Shown here: one piece after another, positions 50,355 to 59,046 of the stretch
How positions within the stretch are numbered: position 1 is the stretch's first letter
Layout of the letters: each line of letters starts with the position of its first letter
Assembly: GCF_014639235.1 (NCBI RefSeq)
Contig: NZ_BMFU01000003.1
Location: 62,001 to 126,000 of the forward strand
Length of the DNA stretch: 64,000 nucleotides
Direction of reading: 5' to 3'
Origin: Paenibacillus silvae
GTDB taxonomy: Bacteria > Bacillota > Bacilli > Paenibacillales > Paenibacillaceae
Made by a program: the position numbers and the translations under genes
The notes under the pieces: model-generated
What the model was told of the DNA's origin: nothing
Seen by the model: the letters and a program-made list of their open reading frames with translations, nothing else
The model's database searches: none

Positions 50355-51885
50355 GCGCAGTACCTCTCTTTTGGGTGCTGCCCGCCATCATCAAGCCGAG
50401 CTCCCTGTCATTGGTTTCTTCTGGCAGCACCTCACCTACGATCTGCCCTTCGTAGATCACCGCAATGCGGTCTGAAACGTTCATGATCTCATCCAGTTCA
50501 AAAGAAATGAGCAGAACGGCTTTACCCTGATCACGCTGTGCAATCAATTGCTTTTGCACAAACTCGATCGCTCCAACGTCCAACCCACGAGTCGGTTGGG
50601 CTGCGATCAGCAATTCAGGGTTTTTGTCTACCTCACGAGCGATAATCGCTTTCTGCTGGTTTCCTCCGGACAAGGAACGCGCTTTGGTCTCAATACTCGG
50701 CGTACGTACGTCAAATGCTTCAACAAGCCGTTTTGCCTGTTTTTTAATCGCATCAAAGTTCAAGAAACCTTTGCGAGTGTACGGCTCCTTGTAATACGAT
50801 TCCAGCACGATATTTTCGCTTATCGAGAAATCCAGTACAAGCCCGTGCTTATGTCGGTCCTCTGGAATGTGCGCTACGCCAGCCTCAGAGATATGGCGCG
50901 GCGAATGATTCGAGAGCTCTTTTCCTTCAAGACGAATTGAGCCGCTATCTACTTTGCGCAGGCCTGTAAGTGCTTCGATCAATTCACTTTGTCCGTTACC
51001 GTCAACGCCGGCAATGCCGACAATTTCTCCAGCTCTCACATTCAGGTTCAATTCGTTCAGAACCGCGATTCCCTCTTTGTTTTTGGCCGTCAGCTTGCTA
51101 ACCTCAAGCACGTTGGCTCCAGGCGTTGCAGGTTTCTTGTCCACTTTAAACGTTACGTTGCGGCCGACCATTTTTTCTGCCAGCTCATTCGGATTCGTTT
51201 CCGATGTTTTGACGGAATCAATGACTTTACCACGACGAATAATCGTAACTGTATCCGAAATCTCCATAATTTCTTTCAGCTTATGGGTAATCAAAATGAT
51301 TGACTTGCCCTCTGCTACAAGCTTTTTCATGATAATCATCAGCTCTTTGATCTCTTGAGGTGTAAGCACCGCTGTAGGTTCATCAAAGATCAAAATGTCT
51401 GCACCGCGATACAATGTTTTGACAATCTCGACACGCTGCTGCATACCGACGGAAATATCATGAATTTTGGCATGCGGATTAACCTTGAGTCCATACTGTT
51501 CGGACAAACGCTGCACTTCAGCAGCGGCTTTTTTATAGTTAATATTGAGACCCTTCGTAGGCTCGGACCCCAAAATAATGTTCTCTGTTACCGTGAACGG
51601 CTGTACAAGCTTAAAGTGCTGATGCACCATACCGATGCCAAGATCGATTGCCCGGTTCGGACTGTCGATGATGACAGGTTTGCCATTCACTTCAATGGAA
51701 CCCTCATCCGGCTGATAGAGACCAAAAACAATGTTCATCAATGTTGACTTACCAGCGCCGTTTTCGCCCAGTAGAGCATGAATCTCGCCTTTACGAAGCT
51801 GAAGGCTGATGGCGTCGTTGGCAACAATGCCTGGGAAACGCTTCGTTATTTGTTTCAACTCAACGACGGGGGTTGCTGCACCCAT
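50347..51885 (-). CDS. nupO: Nucleoside ABC transporter ATPase (NupO/YufO-like)
   Basis: 512 residues from the ATG at 51885 behind AAGGGTGA; the frame extends to 51957 but without a binding site. Two fused ABC domains: Walker A GENGAGKSTLMN, signature SVGMQQRVEI, Walker B ILIFDEPTAVL in the first; GVDGNGQSELIEAL (degenerate P-loop), LSGGNQQKAIIAREV and ELLIAAQPTRGLDV in the second. This asymmetric build is normal for the sugar/nucleoside class. It drives uptake by NupP-NupQ. Confidence 0.94.
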   Translation of the reverse strand: MGAATPVVELKQITKRFPGIVANDAISLQLRKGEIHALLGENGAGKSTLMNIVFGLYQPDEGSIEVNGKPVIIDSPNRAIDLGIGMVHQHFKLVQPFTVTENIILGSEPTKGLNINYKKAAAEVQRLSEQYGLKVNPHAKIHDISVGMQQRVEIVKTLYRGADILIFDEPTAVLTPQEIKELMIIMKKLVAEGKSIILITHKLKEIMEISDTVTIIRRGKVIDSVKTSETNPNELAEKMVGRNVTFKVDKKPATPGANVLEVSKLTAKNKEGIAVLNELNLNVRAGEIVGIAGVDGNGQSELIEALTGLRKVDSGSIRLEGKELSNHSPRHISEAGVAHIPEDRHKHGLVLDFSISENIVLESYYKEPYTRKGFLNFDAIKKQAKRLVEAFDVRTPSIETKARSLSGGNQQKAIIAREVDKNPELLIAAQPTRGLDVGAIEFVQKQLIAQRDQGKAVLLISFELDEIMNVSDRIAVIYEGQIVGEVLPEETNDRELGLMMAGSTQKRGTAHE

Positions 51886-52020
51886 GTAATCACCCTTATA
51901 ACTGATATAGTGTGGTTCCGCAAACGAAAGAAAAGCTCCTACCGGAGCGTGCTGCACAAATGACTACTTGTACAAATGTTATGATAGCTTGATCAAATGT
52001 TCCTCGGTTTACAATCACAA

Positions 52021-52038
52021 GGCCGGTCAAGACCGGCC
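52021..52038 (-). other. Intercistronic hairpin between nupN and nupO
   Basis: GGCCGGTC and GACCGGCC form a perfect 8-bp inverted repeat 40 bp after the nupN stop, with only a weak T-rich tail. Such structures commonly protect an upstream binding-protein message or act as partial terminators, giving more NupN than transporter. Confidence 0.7.
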
Positions 52039-52076
52039 CGATGATGATGTTAAAGCAGATTCAAATTCTCTACGTA

Positions 52077-53117
52077 TTACTCTGTAGGTACTTTGATTTC
52101 GCCGCTGATGATTTTTTCTTTGTATTCGTCAACTTTAGCCAGAACATCAGTTTTTACATTTTTGCTGGAAGTGTCCGCGATACCAACACCGTTTTCTTTC
52201 AATGTCAGATTCTCGGAACCGCCTTTGAATGTACCGTCAACGACTTCTTTGTTTACGCGTTTAACCGCTTCGTCTACTTTTTTGATCATGGAAGTCAGTG
52301 TTACTTCATCGCCAAATTCCAAAGATTGGTCTTTGTCCACACCGATTACCCATACATCCTGACCTTGCTTCTTACGAGCAATAGCTTCGTTAAACACACC
52401 GTTACCTGTTGCACCGGAAGCGTGGAAAATGATATCTACACCTTGATTGTACAGTGTAGCAGCTGCTGCTTTACCCAGGTCAGGCTTGTCGAAAGCACCT
52501 GTGTAGTTTGAAATGAATTGAGCATCAGGGTTTACTGCTTTAACGCCTTCTCTGAAACCAACTTCAAACTTTTTGATCAGCGGGCTTTCCATACCACCAA
52601 CAAAACCAACTTTGTTTGTTTTTGTTGTCAGACCAGCAACAACGCCAACCAGGAAAGATCCTTCTTCTTCAGCGAATGTTACGGATTTTACGTTAGGTGC
52701 ATCCACAACGCTGTCGATGATTGCCAGTTTGGATTCAGGGTTTTGCTCAGCTACAGTTTTGATGGCATCCGCCAATTGGAAACCGATACCCCAAGTCAGA
52801 TCATATCCACCTTTAACGAATTCGTTCAGGTTTGGAATGTATTCTTCGTCAGATTTACTTTGCAGGTATTTAACTGCTACACCTGTTTCCGTTTCAGTTG
52901 CTTGAAGAGCTTCCCAAGCGGATTGGTTAAAGGATTTGTCGTTAACGCCGCCTACGTCAGTAACCATACCGATTTTGAGATCGGATTTCGCTTCAGTAGA
53001 AGTTCCACCGTTGTCTCCTCCGGCATTCGTTTCTTCTTTCGGTTTGCTTCCGCAACCTGCGAGCATAACCGATACTGCCAGCAACATCACCAGAGACAAG
53101 CTGAGCATTTTTTTCAT
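52077..53117 (-). CDS. nupN: BMP-family nucleoside-binding lipoprotein (NupN/YufN-like)
   Basis: 346 residues behind GGGGGAAAAAGAG. Lipoprotein signal with lipobox MLAGC (Cys22). The mature part is a basic-membrane-protein (BMP/PnrA) type receptor: IGMVTDVGGVNDKSFNQSAW near 50, GFVGGMESPLIKKFEVGF near 165, and FHASGATGNGVFNEA near 225. PnrA relatives bind purine nucleosides. It is the receptor for NupOPQ downstream. Confidence 0.93.
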   Translation of the reverse strand: MKKMLSLSLVMLLAVSVMLAGCGSKPKEETNAGGDNGGTSTEAKSDLKIGMVTDVGGVNDKSFNQSAWEALQATETETGVAVKYLQSKSDEEYIPNLNEFVKGGYDLTWGIGFQLADAIKTVAEQNPESKLAIIDSVVDAPNVKSVTFAEEEGSFLVGVVAGLTTKTNKVGFVGGMESPLIKKFEVGFREGVKAVNPDAQFISNYTGAFDKPDLGKAAAATLYNQGVDIIFHASGATGNGVFNEAIARKKQGQDVWVIGVDKDQSLEFGDEVTLTSMIKKVDEAVKRVNKEVVDGTFKGGSENLTLKENGVGIADTSSKNVKTDVLAKVDEYKEKIISGEIKVPTE

Positions 53118-53318
53118 TTCTCTTTTTCCCCCTTAATAATATGTCCCTTTCAAATCCTGTCTGCGTTGCGCTATCAACAGATAGAAAAGCATGCTCGAAG
53201 TAAGAATGTCTGTTTAATGTACAACTAAAAGCGCATTCTTATCTTTACTCTTGCTTCTTATCTGTCGAAAACCCGAACATTATGACCCGAAAGAAAAATT
53301 TAGGACTGGCCTACTAGA

Positions 53319-53365
53319 GGTGATTATACAATCAACCAGTGTTAAAATCCAGATGTATAATCACC
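53319..53365. promoter_or_regulatory. Perfect 12-bp inverted repeat upstream of nupN
   Basis: GGTGATTATACA (53319-53330) and TGTATAATCACC (53354-53365) are exact complements separated by 23 bp. On the minus strand one arm contains TATAAT with a poor -35 (TGGATT) at 17 bp, so the repeat may be an operator over the nupN promoter, about 200 bp before the start. A DNA-loop site or RNA hairpin is the alternative. The purine riboswitch core is not present. Confidence 0.55.
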
Positions 53366-53394
53366 AAAGTTCACTTATTTTTGTACTTTTTTTG

Positions 53395-53408
53395 TTGAAA
53401 GCGCTTAA
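53395..53408. promoter_or_regulatory. Candidate cre (CcpA) site upstream of nupN
   Basis: TTGAAAGCGCTTAA matches the cre consensus TGWAAGCGYTWNCA except at the last two positions, and is centred on the AAGCGCTT palindrome. It lies about 280 bp before nupN. Carbon catabolite control of nucleoside uptake would make sense, but the distance is large. Confidence 0.5.
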
Positions 53409-53644
53409 TAATTTAACGGTTTAACACACTAACGTTACAACGATGTGATGTTACATAACAAATACCTCTCAAACACCCCTGAATTTCATATGAAACAAAG
53501 GTTTTTATTTGCACTTTTGCACCATTGTAGTTTATGTAATACCAAGTTGTGTTATTCACTAACGTTGCTTCTTGCCCGATGCATTTCCAGCCTCTGACGA
53601 TGTATGTAGCTTGTTCTTCCTATCCCGTTCTTATTCCCAATCCG

Positions 53645-53672
53645 TAAAAAAAGCCGCCATGTACGGCGGCTT
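53645..53672 (-). terminator. Terminator of the infC-rpmI-rplT operon
   Basis: GCCGCC and GGCGGC with flanking AA/TT form the stem; T7 follows on the minus strand, 15 bp after rplT. Confidence 0.9.
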
Positions 53673-53684
53673 GCAAATACAGAT

Positions 53685-54044
53685 TTAAGCGTTGATTTTG
53701 CCTTTAGCTACAGTAGCCAAAGAGTTGAACGCATTGATGTCGTTAACGGCCAGATCAGCCAGCATTTTACGGTTCATGTCTACACCAGCAAGTTTCAATC
53801 CGTGGATCAATTTGTTGTAAGACAAACCGTTTTGACGTGCTGCAGCATTGATACGAACGATCCACAGTCTGCGGAAGTTACGTTTCGTGTTGCGACGGTC
53901 ACGGTATGCGTAAACCAAGGATTTCATTACTTGCTCGTTAGCTGTTTTGAAAATGCGGTGTTTAGAACCGAAATAACCTCTTGCCAGTTTCAATACCTTT
54001 TTATGACGACGACGTACTACAAAACCGCCTTTTACTCTTGCCAT
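53685..54044 (-). CDS. rplT: 50S ribosomal protein L20
   Basis: 119 residues, the standard length. The basic N-terminal tail (ARVKGGFVVRRRHKKVLKLA) and RDRRNTKRNFRRLWIVRINAA are diagnostic. L20 binds 23S rRNA early in assembly and in Bacilli also represses its own operon by binding the infC leader. GGGAGGTTC precedes the ATG. Confidence 0.99.
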   Translation of the reverse strand: MARVKGGFVVRRRHKKVLKLARGYFGSKHRIFKTANEQVMKSLVYAYRDRRNTKRNFRRLWIVRINAAARQNGLSYNKLIHGLKLAGVDMNRKMLADLAVNDINAFNSLATVAKGKINA

Positions 54045-54122
54045 ATTAAAGAACCTCCCAAATAAATATTAAATGTATCCGTGATATGTGTTCGGCCTGA
54101 GCCGATCCCCCATACGGATGTA

Positions 54123-54323
54123 CTATTTCAAGTTAGCCAAACCTTGTTTCAAACGTCTCACGTCGCCTGCTGCCATTACCGGATTTCCGTTCAGAACGCG
54201 CTTAGCACGTTTGGATTTGTGGGAAAGCAAGTGATTTTTGTGAGCTTTGTAACGAAGGACTTTACCGGAACCGGTAATTTTGAAGCGTCCTTTCAAACTG
54301 CTGTGTGTTTTCATTTTAGGCAT
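54123..54323 (-). CDS. rpmI: 50S ribosomal protein L35
   Basis: 66 residues, standard. KMKTHSSLKGRFKITGSGK and HLLSHKSKRAKR are typical of L35. GGAGGAAACA lies before the ATG. Middle gene of the infC-rpmI-rplT operon. Confidence 0.99.
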   Translation of the reverse strand: MPKMKTHSSLKGRFKITGSGKVLRYKAHKNHLLSHKSKRAKRVLNGNPVMAAGDVRRLKQGLANLK

Positions 54324-54347
54324 GTTGTGTTTCCTCCTTCAATGTTA

Positions 54348-54857
54348 TCAGGCTTTAGGAGCCAGAATCATGATCATACTGCGGCCTTCCAGTTTTGGCT
54401 GACGCTCAACGGTGCAGAGTTCTGCAACTTCCGTTTTCACACGCTCCAAAATCCGTTGACCAATAGCGGCATGTGCAATTTCACGTCCGCGATAACGAAC
54501 GGAGCATTTCACTTTGTCGCCTTCTTTCAAAAACTTGACTACATTACGAAGCTTCGTTTGATAATCGTGCTCCTCAATATTGGAACGGAACCATACTTCT
54601 TTAATGTCAACAATTTTCTGGTTCTTACGGGCTTCTTTTTCTTTCTTTTGCTGCTCATAGCGGAATTTGCCATAGTCCATGATGCGGCACACCGGCGGTT
54701 TAGCCTGTGGCGCCACATTGACCAGGTCCAAGTTCAGGTCAATTGCCATTTGAAGTGCTTCACGAATGGGAGTAATCCCGATTTGCTCTCCTTCAGCTCC
54801 GACAAGGCGTACTTCCTTCGCCCGAATCTCGTCATTAATCATGTGATCTTTACTAAT
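54348..54857 (-). CDS. infC: Translation initiation factor IF-3 (AUU start)
   Basis: 169 residues. The start is taken as ATT at 54857 (ISKDHMINDEIRAKEVRLVG), nine bases after GGAGG. A longer ATG frame to 54899 contains that binding site and is not used; IF-3 genes typically start with AUU, which lets IF-3 repress itself. The N-domain ends near residue 80 (linker EKEARKNQK) and the C-domain runs from VWFRSNIEEHDYQTKLRN to ILAPK. IF-3 keeps 30S subunits free and checks the start codon. Confidence 0.97.
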   Translation of the reverse strand: MSKDHMINDEIRAKEVRLVGAEGEQIGITPIREALQMAIDLNLDLVNVAPQAKPPVCRIMDYGKFRYEQQKKEKEARKNQKIVDIKEVWFRSNIEEHDYQTKLRNVVKFLKEGDKVKCSVRYRGREIAHAAIGQRILERVKTEVAELCTVERQPKLEGRSMIMILAPKA

Positions 54858-55065
54858 AACCGTCCACCTCCAGGTCATTTTGAATATCCTGTTACACAAA
54901 AATAAAAGGGATGCCGGTCAAGCTACCGACATCCCTGTAATCAACACAATTCTTCATGAGTATACACTTCATAAATTATTGGGATCGTTGACCAGCCAAC
55001 TGCTGTTGGACAGGTGAGAAGTCGGACTTCTGCTTGTGATTCCATTCGCTATTTGTTTAACACAC
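54858..55065 (-). promoter_or_regulatory. L20-type leader with attenuator upstream of infC
   Basis: A ~200-nt leader ends in a terminator: GGGATGTCGGT and ACCGGCATCCC with an AGCTTG loop, followed by TTTTATTTTT (54935-54900). It lies about 45 bp before the AUU start. In B. subtilis L20 binds this leader and favours the terminator when free L20 is in excess. The placement and terminator match; the L20-binding structure itself was not verified. Confidence 0.8.
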
Positions 55066-55071
55066 TTGAAT

Positions 55072-55101
55072 ACTATACCACCTGCCAAGCATCGTTGTCA
55101 A
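55072..55101 (-). promoter_or_regulatory. Sigma-A promoter of the infC operon
   Basis: TTGACA (55101-55096) and TATAGT (55077-55072) with 18 bp spacing on the minus strand. Confidence 0.8.
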
Positions 55102-55181
55102 CACCAAAAGCATCATTTTTCTAACCTTTGTGACAATGTGCATAGCATAGGTTGATATCTGGAATTAACCTGTGAGCAAAC

Positions 55182-56420
55182 TTATCCCTGTTTACTCTGA
55201 ACCTCATCCAGACGCACAACACGTGTGTGCTGCGTGTGACTCCATTGCTTGTTGTTCTGTGTAAAGAACGCATAGAACGTAATCGGATACCAGGACAACA
55301 GATAAATCGGGAACAAAACCAGGTACAGATATACTTTGGCAAAAGTAACCTTCTCGAGCGCCATCGACAACAGGAACGTCAGCACGTTCATTCCAATCGC
55401 TATGAATCCAACCCATAACGGGAAATACCCGTAAATGTTTGCAATGTGCGGGCCGTCAAATACATAGATGTCCAGTGACATTACAGCGGTTAGCAGGAAG
55501 GTTAGCAATACAACATACACATTGGCACCATACACAGCCAAGTCGAACTTAACCAGGCTGCGTTCTTTGATGGACTGCCATAATAGCGGGAAGAAATATC
55601 TTCTTGCTACCGTAAAGTGACCCTGCATCCAGCGCAGACGTTGTCTCGCTGAAGCTTTGAACGTCAATGGCTTTTCATCAAATACTTTGGCATCATAGTT
55701 AAACACCGGGTAAACATTACGCTGCACACTCCGCATGGTGAACTCCAGGTCTTCTACAAGACTTGTCGCACCCCAGCCAATCTCTTTGAGCAGGTTCGTC
55801 TCAAAACACATTCCGGTACCGCCAAGGAAATTGGCCATGTTCAGATTGTGACGAGACAGCTGCCACAGACGATTGATGTACCAGTAAGATACACCATAAG
55901 CAGCTGTAATCCATGAATCTTCAGGGTTCTTCGTATCGATATACCCTTGAATAACACGTGCTCCATTGCAAAGATCATTGTTCATTTCAGTAAGGAAGTT
56001 TTGCTCGACCAGATTATCGGCATCAAACATGACTACCGCATCATACTGGCGTGGCAGATCCCATAAATACTTGAGCATCCATTCGATGGCATAACCTTTA
56101 CCTCTAAGGTCCGGATTAGTACGCACACAAGCATTCCAGCCATGTTCACGGACAATGTCCGCTGTACTGTCTGTACAGTTGTCACAAATGACAAATACAT
56201 CATACAGATCGCGTGGATAATCCAGCTGCTTCAGATTTTCCATCAGCGCACCGATAACCTGTTCCTCGTTATGTGCTGCTACGAGCACAGCAAATGATTT
56301 TGTAGCAGGATAATTTTTCTTTTTCTTTTTCTTATACAGACCGAACAGCGAAAACGTGAATTGGTACACAGCCAGCAGCGCCAAAATGACCTGCAGCGTG
56401 ACGAATATAGCGTCCAACAT
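55182..56420 (-). CDS. Membrane family-2 glycosyltransferase
   Basis: 412 residues. One N-terminal membrane helix (5-29) and a KKKKKK patch lead into a GT-A domain with ICDNCTDST (78-86), DAD at 133-135, the acid-base pair ED at 223-224, and QRLRW (260-264), the QxxRW motif of processive synthases. Three or four C-terminal helices follow (about 300-395). This is the layout of IcaA/NodC/hyaluronan-synthase-like enzymes that make and export a polysaccharide. No partner genes are adjacent, so the polymer is unknown. AGGGGG precedes the ATG. Confidence 0.9.
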   Translation of the reverse strand: MLDAIFVTLQVILALLAVYQFTFSLFGLYKKKKKKNYPATKSFAVLVAAHNEEQVIGALMENLKQLDYPRDLYDVFVICDNCTDSTADIVREHGWNACVRTNPDLRGKGYAIEWMLKYLWDLPRQYDAVVMFDADNLVEQNFLTEMNNDLCNGARVIQGYIDTKNPEDSWITAAYGVSYWYINRLWQLSRHNLNMANFLGGTGMCFETNLLKEIGWGATSLVEDLEFTMRSVQRNVYPVFNYDAKVFDEKPLTFKASARQRLRWMQGHFTVARRYFFPLLWQSIKERSLVKFDLAVYGANVYVVLLTFLLTAVMSLDIYVFDGPHIANIYGYFPLWVGFIAIGMNVLTFLLSMALEKVTFAKVYLYLVLFPIYLLSWYPITFYAFFTQNNKQWSHTQHTRVVRLDEVQSKQG

Positions 56421-56996
56421 CGTTCTCTGTTACCCCCTTTTTTTAAAACCCAGATTACATAAGTTTTTCTCTTCCTGATTCTGCATCTCATTTTTTTGTA
56501 AATTGCAGAATATGACCCTGTTCTTTTGAGTACTACGCAAATATTGCAGGCAATGTTTCAACTCATGGCAGCGACCTGTGGGCCGCTTTATCGATTCTGT
56601 ATTCTTTTCAGCTTTTTGTCAAAACCCCAATTCCACTTCCTGAAGCAGAAATGTGAACTTAAAACGCTGAATATACACTCCGTCATGCCACAACCTCGCA
56701 TTCATGCCTGTTATATCTTATTTTCAGCCGTTTTCTTGATTTTTATTTCTAAAGTCCCTTCTTTTTTATGCGGTTTGCTGTAGTTAAAGCCTGCTCCTAC
56801 CTCTAATAACGTAATCGGACTCCAAAAAGTTTAATCTAAACTCATATTTTTTTCCTGAATCGAAACTCACATTTTTATACCTCAATTCAGCCGCGTTGAA
56901 TCATTGTATCTTTTTTCACCAATCGAAGTCAAAAAGAAGCACTGGTTCTTCACCCACTCTTTTACATGAATTTTACGTTCTTTACATGTGTTCTTC

Positions 56997-57025
56997 TTGA
57001 AAAGGACAACATTTAAAAATATGAT
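56997..57025 (+). promoter_or_regulatory. Promoter of the PAP2-glycosyltransferase operon
   Basis: TTGAAA and TATGAT with exactly 17 bp spacing. Transcription would start near 57032, giving a 145-nt leader. Confidence 0.65.
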
Positions 57026-57031
57026 AAACAT

Positions 57032-57176
57032 AACCCCGAAATAACCTTGATGCCTCGAGGTTATTTATTTCAATTCCTTGAACAGGGGGTATATCGTATT
57101 CAAGGCGAAACCGGACACTGGTAACATCCCGGAAATACTGCCGCCCTCGGGGCGGCCTGACTGGCAGGAGGCCAAT
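57032..57176 (+). promoter_or_regulatory. Structured 5' leader of the PAP2 gene
   Basis: The leader begins with a hairpin (AATAACCT and AGGTTATT, 57039-57066) followed by TTATTT, so it could act as a terminator. A second, GC-rich hairpin (GCCGCCC and GGGGCGGC) lies close to the ribosome binding site GGCAGGAGG. The two are separated by a stretch with CCGGACACTGG and CATCCCGG. It does not match a riboswitch class that I can recall. Confidence 0.45.
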
Positions 57177-57704
57177 ATGAGCCGTTTTATCTTAAAGTTT
57201 CAACAGTACGATCGCAATGTGTTTATGTGGATCAATGGCCGTCTTCATAACCGGTTTATGAACTTCTGGCTGTACTATTTCACCCATCTAGGCGGCGCAA
57301 CGGCTTCCATTGCTGTATCTCTGTTCATCTGGCTTCTCGCACCAGCTCCATGGAGCACGATCGGGCTTCAGGCCTGCATTGCTTTAGCAGTGAGTCATAT
57401 TCCTGTAGCGATAGCCAAAAAACTGTATCCACGCATCCGGCCATACCTGGCCATGCCGGATACGATCACTTTTCGCAATCCTTTAACGGATCATTCGTTT
57501 CCATCAGGGCATACTACAGCTATTTTTTCCGTTACCGTGCCCTTTATGGCTGCTGAGCCGTTTCTATTGCTCACATTGCTGCCTGTGGCTATAATTGTCG
57601 GATTCTCTCGAATTTATCTGGGGCTTCATTATCCATCCGATGTTTTGGCAGGAGCGACAATCGGTACTTTAGTCGCACTTGCGACAGTTGCATTCTGGGC
57701 TTAA
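57177..57704 (+). CDS. PAP2-family membrane phosphatase (BcrC/PgpB-like)
   Basis: 175 residues from the ATG at 57177 behind GGCAGGAGG; the in-frame extension to 57078 is leader. Five or six transmembrane segments. The three PAP2 motifs are complete: KKLYPRIRP (KxxxxxxRP), FPSGHTT, and SRIYLGLHYPSDV (SRxxxxxHxxxD). Substrates could be undecaprenyl pyrophosphate (BcrC) or phosphatidylglycerol phosphate. The next gene, 50 bp downstream, is a diacylglycerol-glucosyltransferase-like enzyme, which suggests a membrane-lipid role. Confidence 0.92.
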   Translation: MSRFILKFQQYDRNVFMWINGRLHNRFMNFWLYYFTHLGGATASIAVSLFIWLLAPAPWSTIGLQACIALAVSHIPVAIAKKLYPRIRPYLAMPDTITFRNPLTDHSFPSGHTTAIFSVTVPFMAAEPFLLLTLLPVAIIVGFSRIYLGLHYPSDVLAGATIGTLVALATVAFWA

Positions 57705-57754
57705 AGCCGATATGTTAGACTCAGGAAAACCTAGCAGGAACAGGTGAAGCAAGC

Positions 57755-58906
57755 GTGGAAAAGAAAAGAATTTTACTATTATCAGAAGGTTTCGGAGCAG
57801 GTCATACTCAGGCAGCTTATGCACTGTCCAGCCATTTACGGAAGTTATCGCCTCATCTGCAAACGAAAGTGCTTGAGCTGGGAAGCTTCCTGAACCCGAA
57901 AGTCGCACCGCTTATTATTAACGCGTATAAAAAAACAGTAACCAATCAGCCAAAGCTTGTTGGATACGTATATAAGCAGCAGTACAAAAAACCGATCAAT
58001 CGATTGACAACTCTTGCACTGCATAAATTGTTCTATACACACACCCGCAGTGTTGTTCGTCAATTGCATCCCAACGCTATTGTGTGCACACATCCGATTC
58101 CGAGTGCTGTGATCTCCAGATTAAAACGCCTAGGCACGCAGGTTCCACTGTGCAACGTCTTAACGGATTATGATGCACACGGCACATGGGTTAGCCCAGA
58201 GGTGGATCTGTATCTCGTTTCTTCAGAAGAGGTAAAGGCCAAGCTGATTCACCGCGGAGTAGCAGCTGTCAAAATCAAAGTCACAGGCATACCTGTGCAT
58301 CCAAACTTCTGGGAGCATCCCCGTCATGATGAGATTCGTTCCAGATTCAATCTGAGAAACATGCCAACTGTGCTTGTGATGGGCGGTGGCTGGGGGATGC
58401 TTAGCGACAAGGTGGTTCACCAGCTGTTAGCGCGCTGGCATGAGGATATTCAGATTATTTTTTGCCACGGCCGCAATGACAAAGCACGAATCAGCATGGA
58501 ACAGGACCCTCGGTTTCAAAAAGAAAACATTCATATCATTGGTTACACAACAGAAATTGATAAATTAATGGAAGTTTCGGATCTGCTGATCACCAAACCC
58601 GGCGGAATGACCTGCAGTGAAGGATTGGCCAAAGGCATTCCGATGCTGTTTCATAATCCGATTCCCGGACAGGAAGAAGAAAACGTACATTACTTCACAG
58701 CCAGAGGGCTCGGTGAACTTATCACTTCGTTAGACGTGGTGGTCAAATGGATGAACACATTGCTCCATCATTATCCTGAAGTAGTTCAGAAGCGAGAACA
58801 GCATCTGGCAGAAATAGCCAAAGTGCATCCGATGGAAAGTGCGCAGTGTATTATGAATCTGCTGCAGGATAAACAGCCCTCCTCCTCAGAGGAAACACCC
58901 GTATAA
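57755..58906 (+). CDS. UgtP/MGDG-synthase-like glycosyltransferase
   Basis: 383 residues from a GTG at 57755. A GT-B, family-28-like enzyme: LLLSEGFGAGHTQAAYALS at the N-terminus (MGDG synthase N-domain), VLTDYDAHGTWV near 140, VMGGGWGMLSDK near 210, and the nucleotide-sugar site LITKPGGMTCSEGLAKGIPM near 285. Relatives add glucose to diacylglycerol (UgtP, lipoteichoic acid anchor) or galactose (plant MGDG synthase). It is not full proof of UgtP function; this family has several paralogues in Bacillaceae, including ones for other lipids. Co-transcribed with the PAP2 gene. Confidence 0.88.
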   Translation: MEKKRILLLSEGFGAGHTQAAYALSSHLRKLSPHLQTKVLELGSFLNPKVAPLIINAYKKTVTNQPKLVGYVYKQQYKKPINRLTTLALHKLFYTHTRSVVRQLHPNAIVCTHPIPSAVISRLKRLGTQVPLCNVLTDYDAHGTWVSPEVDLYLVSSEEVKAKLIHRGVAAVKIKVTGIPVHPNFWEHPRHDEIRSRFNLRNMPTVLVMGGGWGMLSDKVVHQLLARWHEDIQIIFCHGRNDKARISMEQDPRFQKENIHIIGYTTEIDKLMEVSDLLITKPGGMTCSEGLAKGIPMLFHNPIPGQEEENVHYFTARGLGELITSLDVVVKWMNTLLHHYPEVVQKREQHLAEIAKVHPMESAQCIMNLLQDKQPSSSEETPV

Positions 58907-58950
58907 CGTTCGCAGCAGCTCAAACGGAATAATTTATAGACATCTAACTA

Positions 58951-58985
58951 AAAAAGGTGCCTTCAGAGCGAAGGCACCTTTTTTT
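58951..58985. terminator. Bidirectional terminator
   Basis: AAAAAGGTGCCTTC and GAAGGCACCTTTTT form a perfect long stem with loop AGAGC between convergent genes; T-runs are available in both directions. Confidence 0.93.
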
Positions 58986-59046
58986 CTCTATATCAAGTTC
59001 TCTTCCATTTCTCTATTCAAATTCTCTTCCATTCCTGCTTTGCTGC

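Larger units (their letters stand above)
56421..57176. other. 756-bp intergenic region between divergent GT2 and PAP2 genes
   Basis: AT-rich and without a supportable gene; an 85-codon plus-strand frame at 56526-56783 has no ribosome binding site and unlikely composition. The right end holds a plus-strand promoter (56997-57025) and a structured 5' leader for the PAP2 gene. The left 570 bp show nothing I can assign beyond the expected GT2 promoter. Confidence 0.5.

Noticed and set aside
53118..53684. Purine riboswitch upstream of nupN
   Set aside because: The 12-bp palindrome contains TATAATC, but the conserved two-hairpin core of the purine aptamer is absent.
56526..56783. An 85-codon plus-strand frame in the 756-bp intergenic region
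   Set aside because: No ribosome binding site, low-complexity hydrophobic/Phe-rich end, and no support from neighbours.
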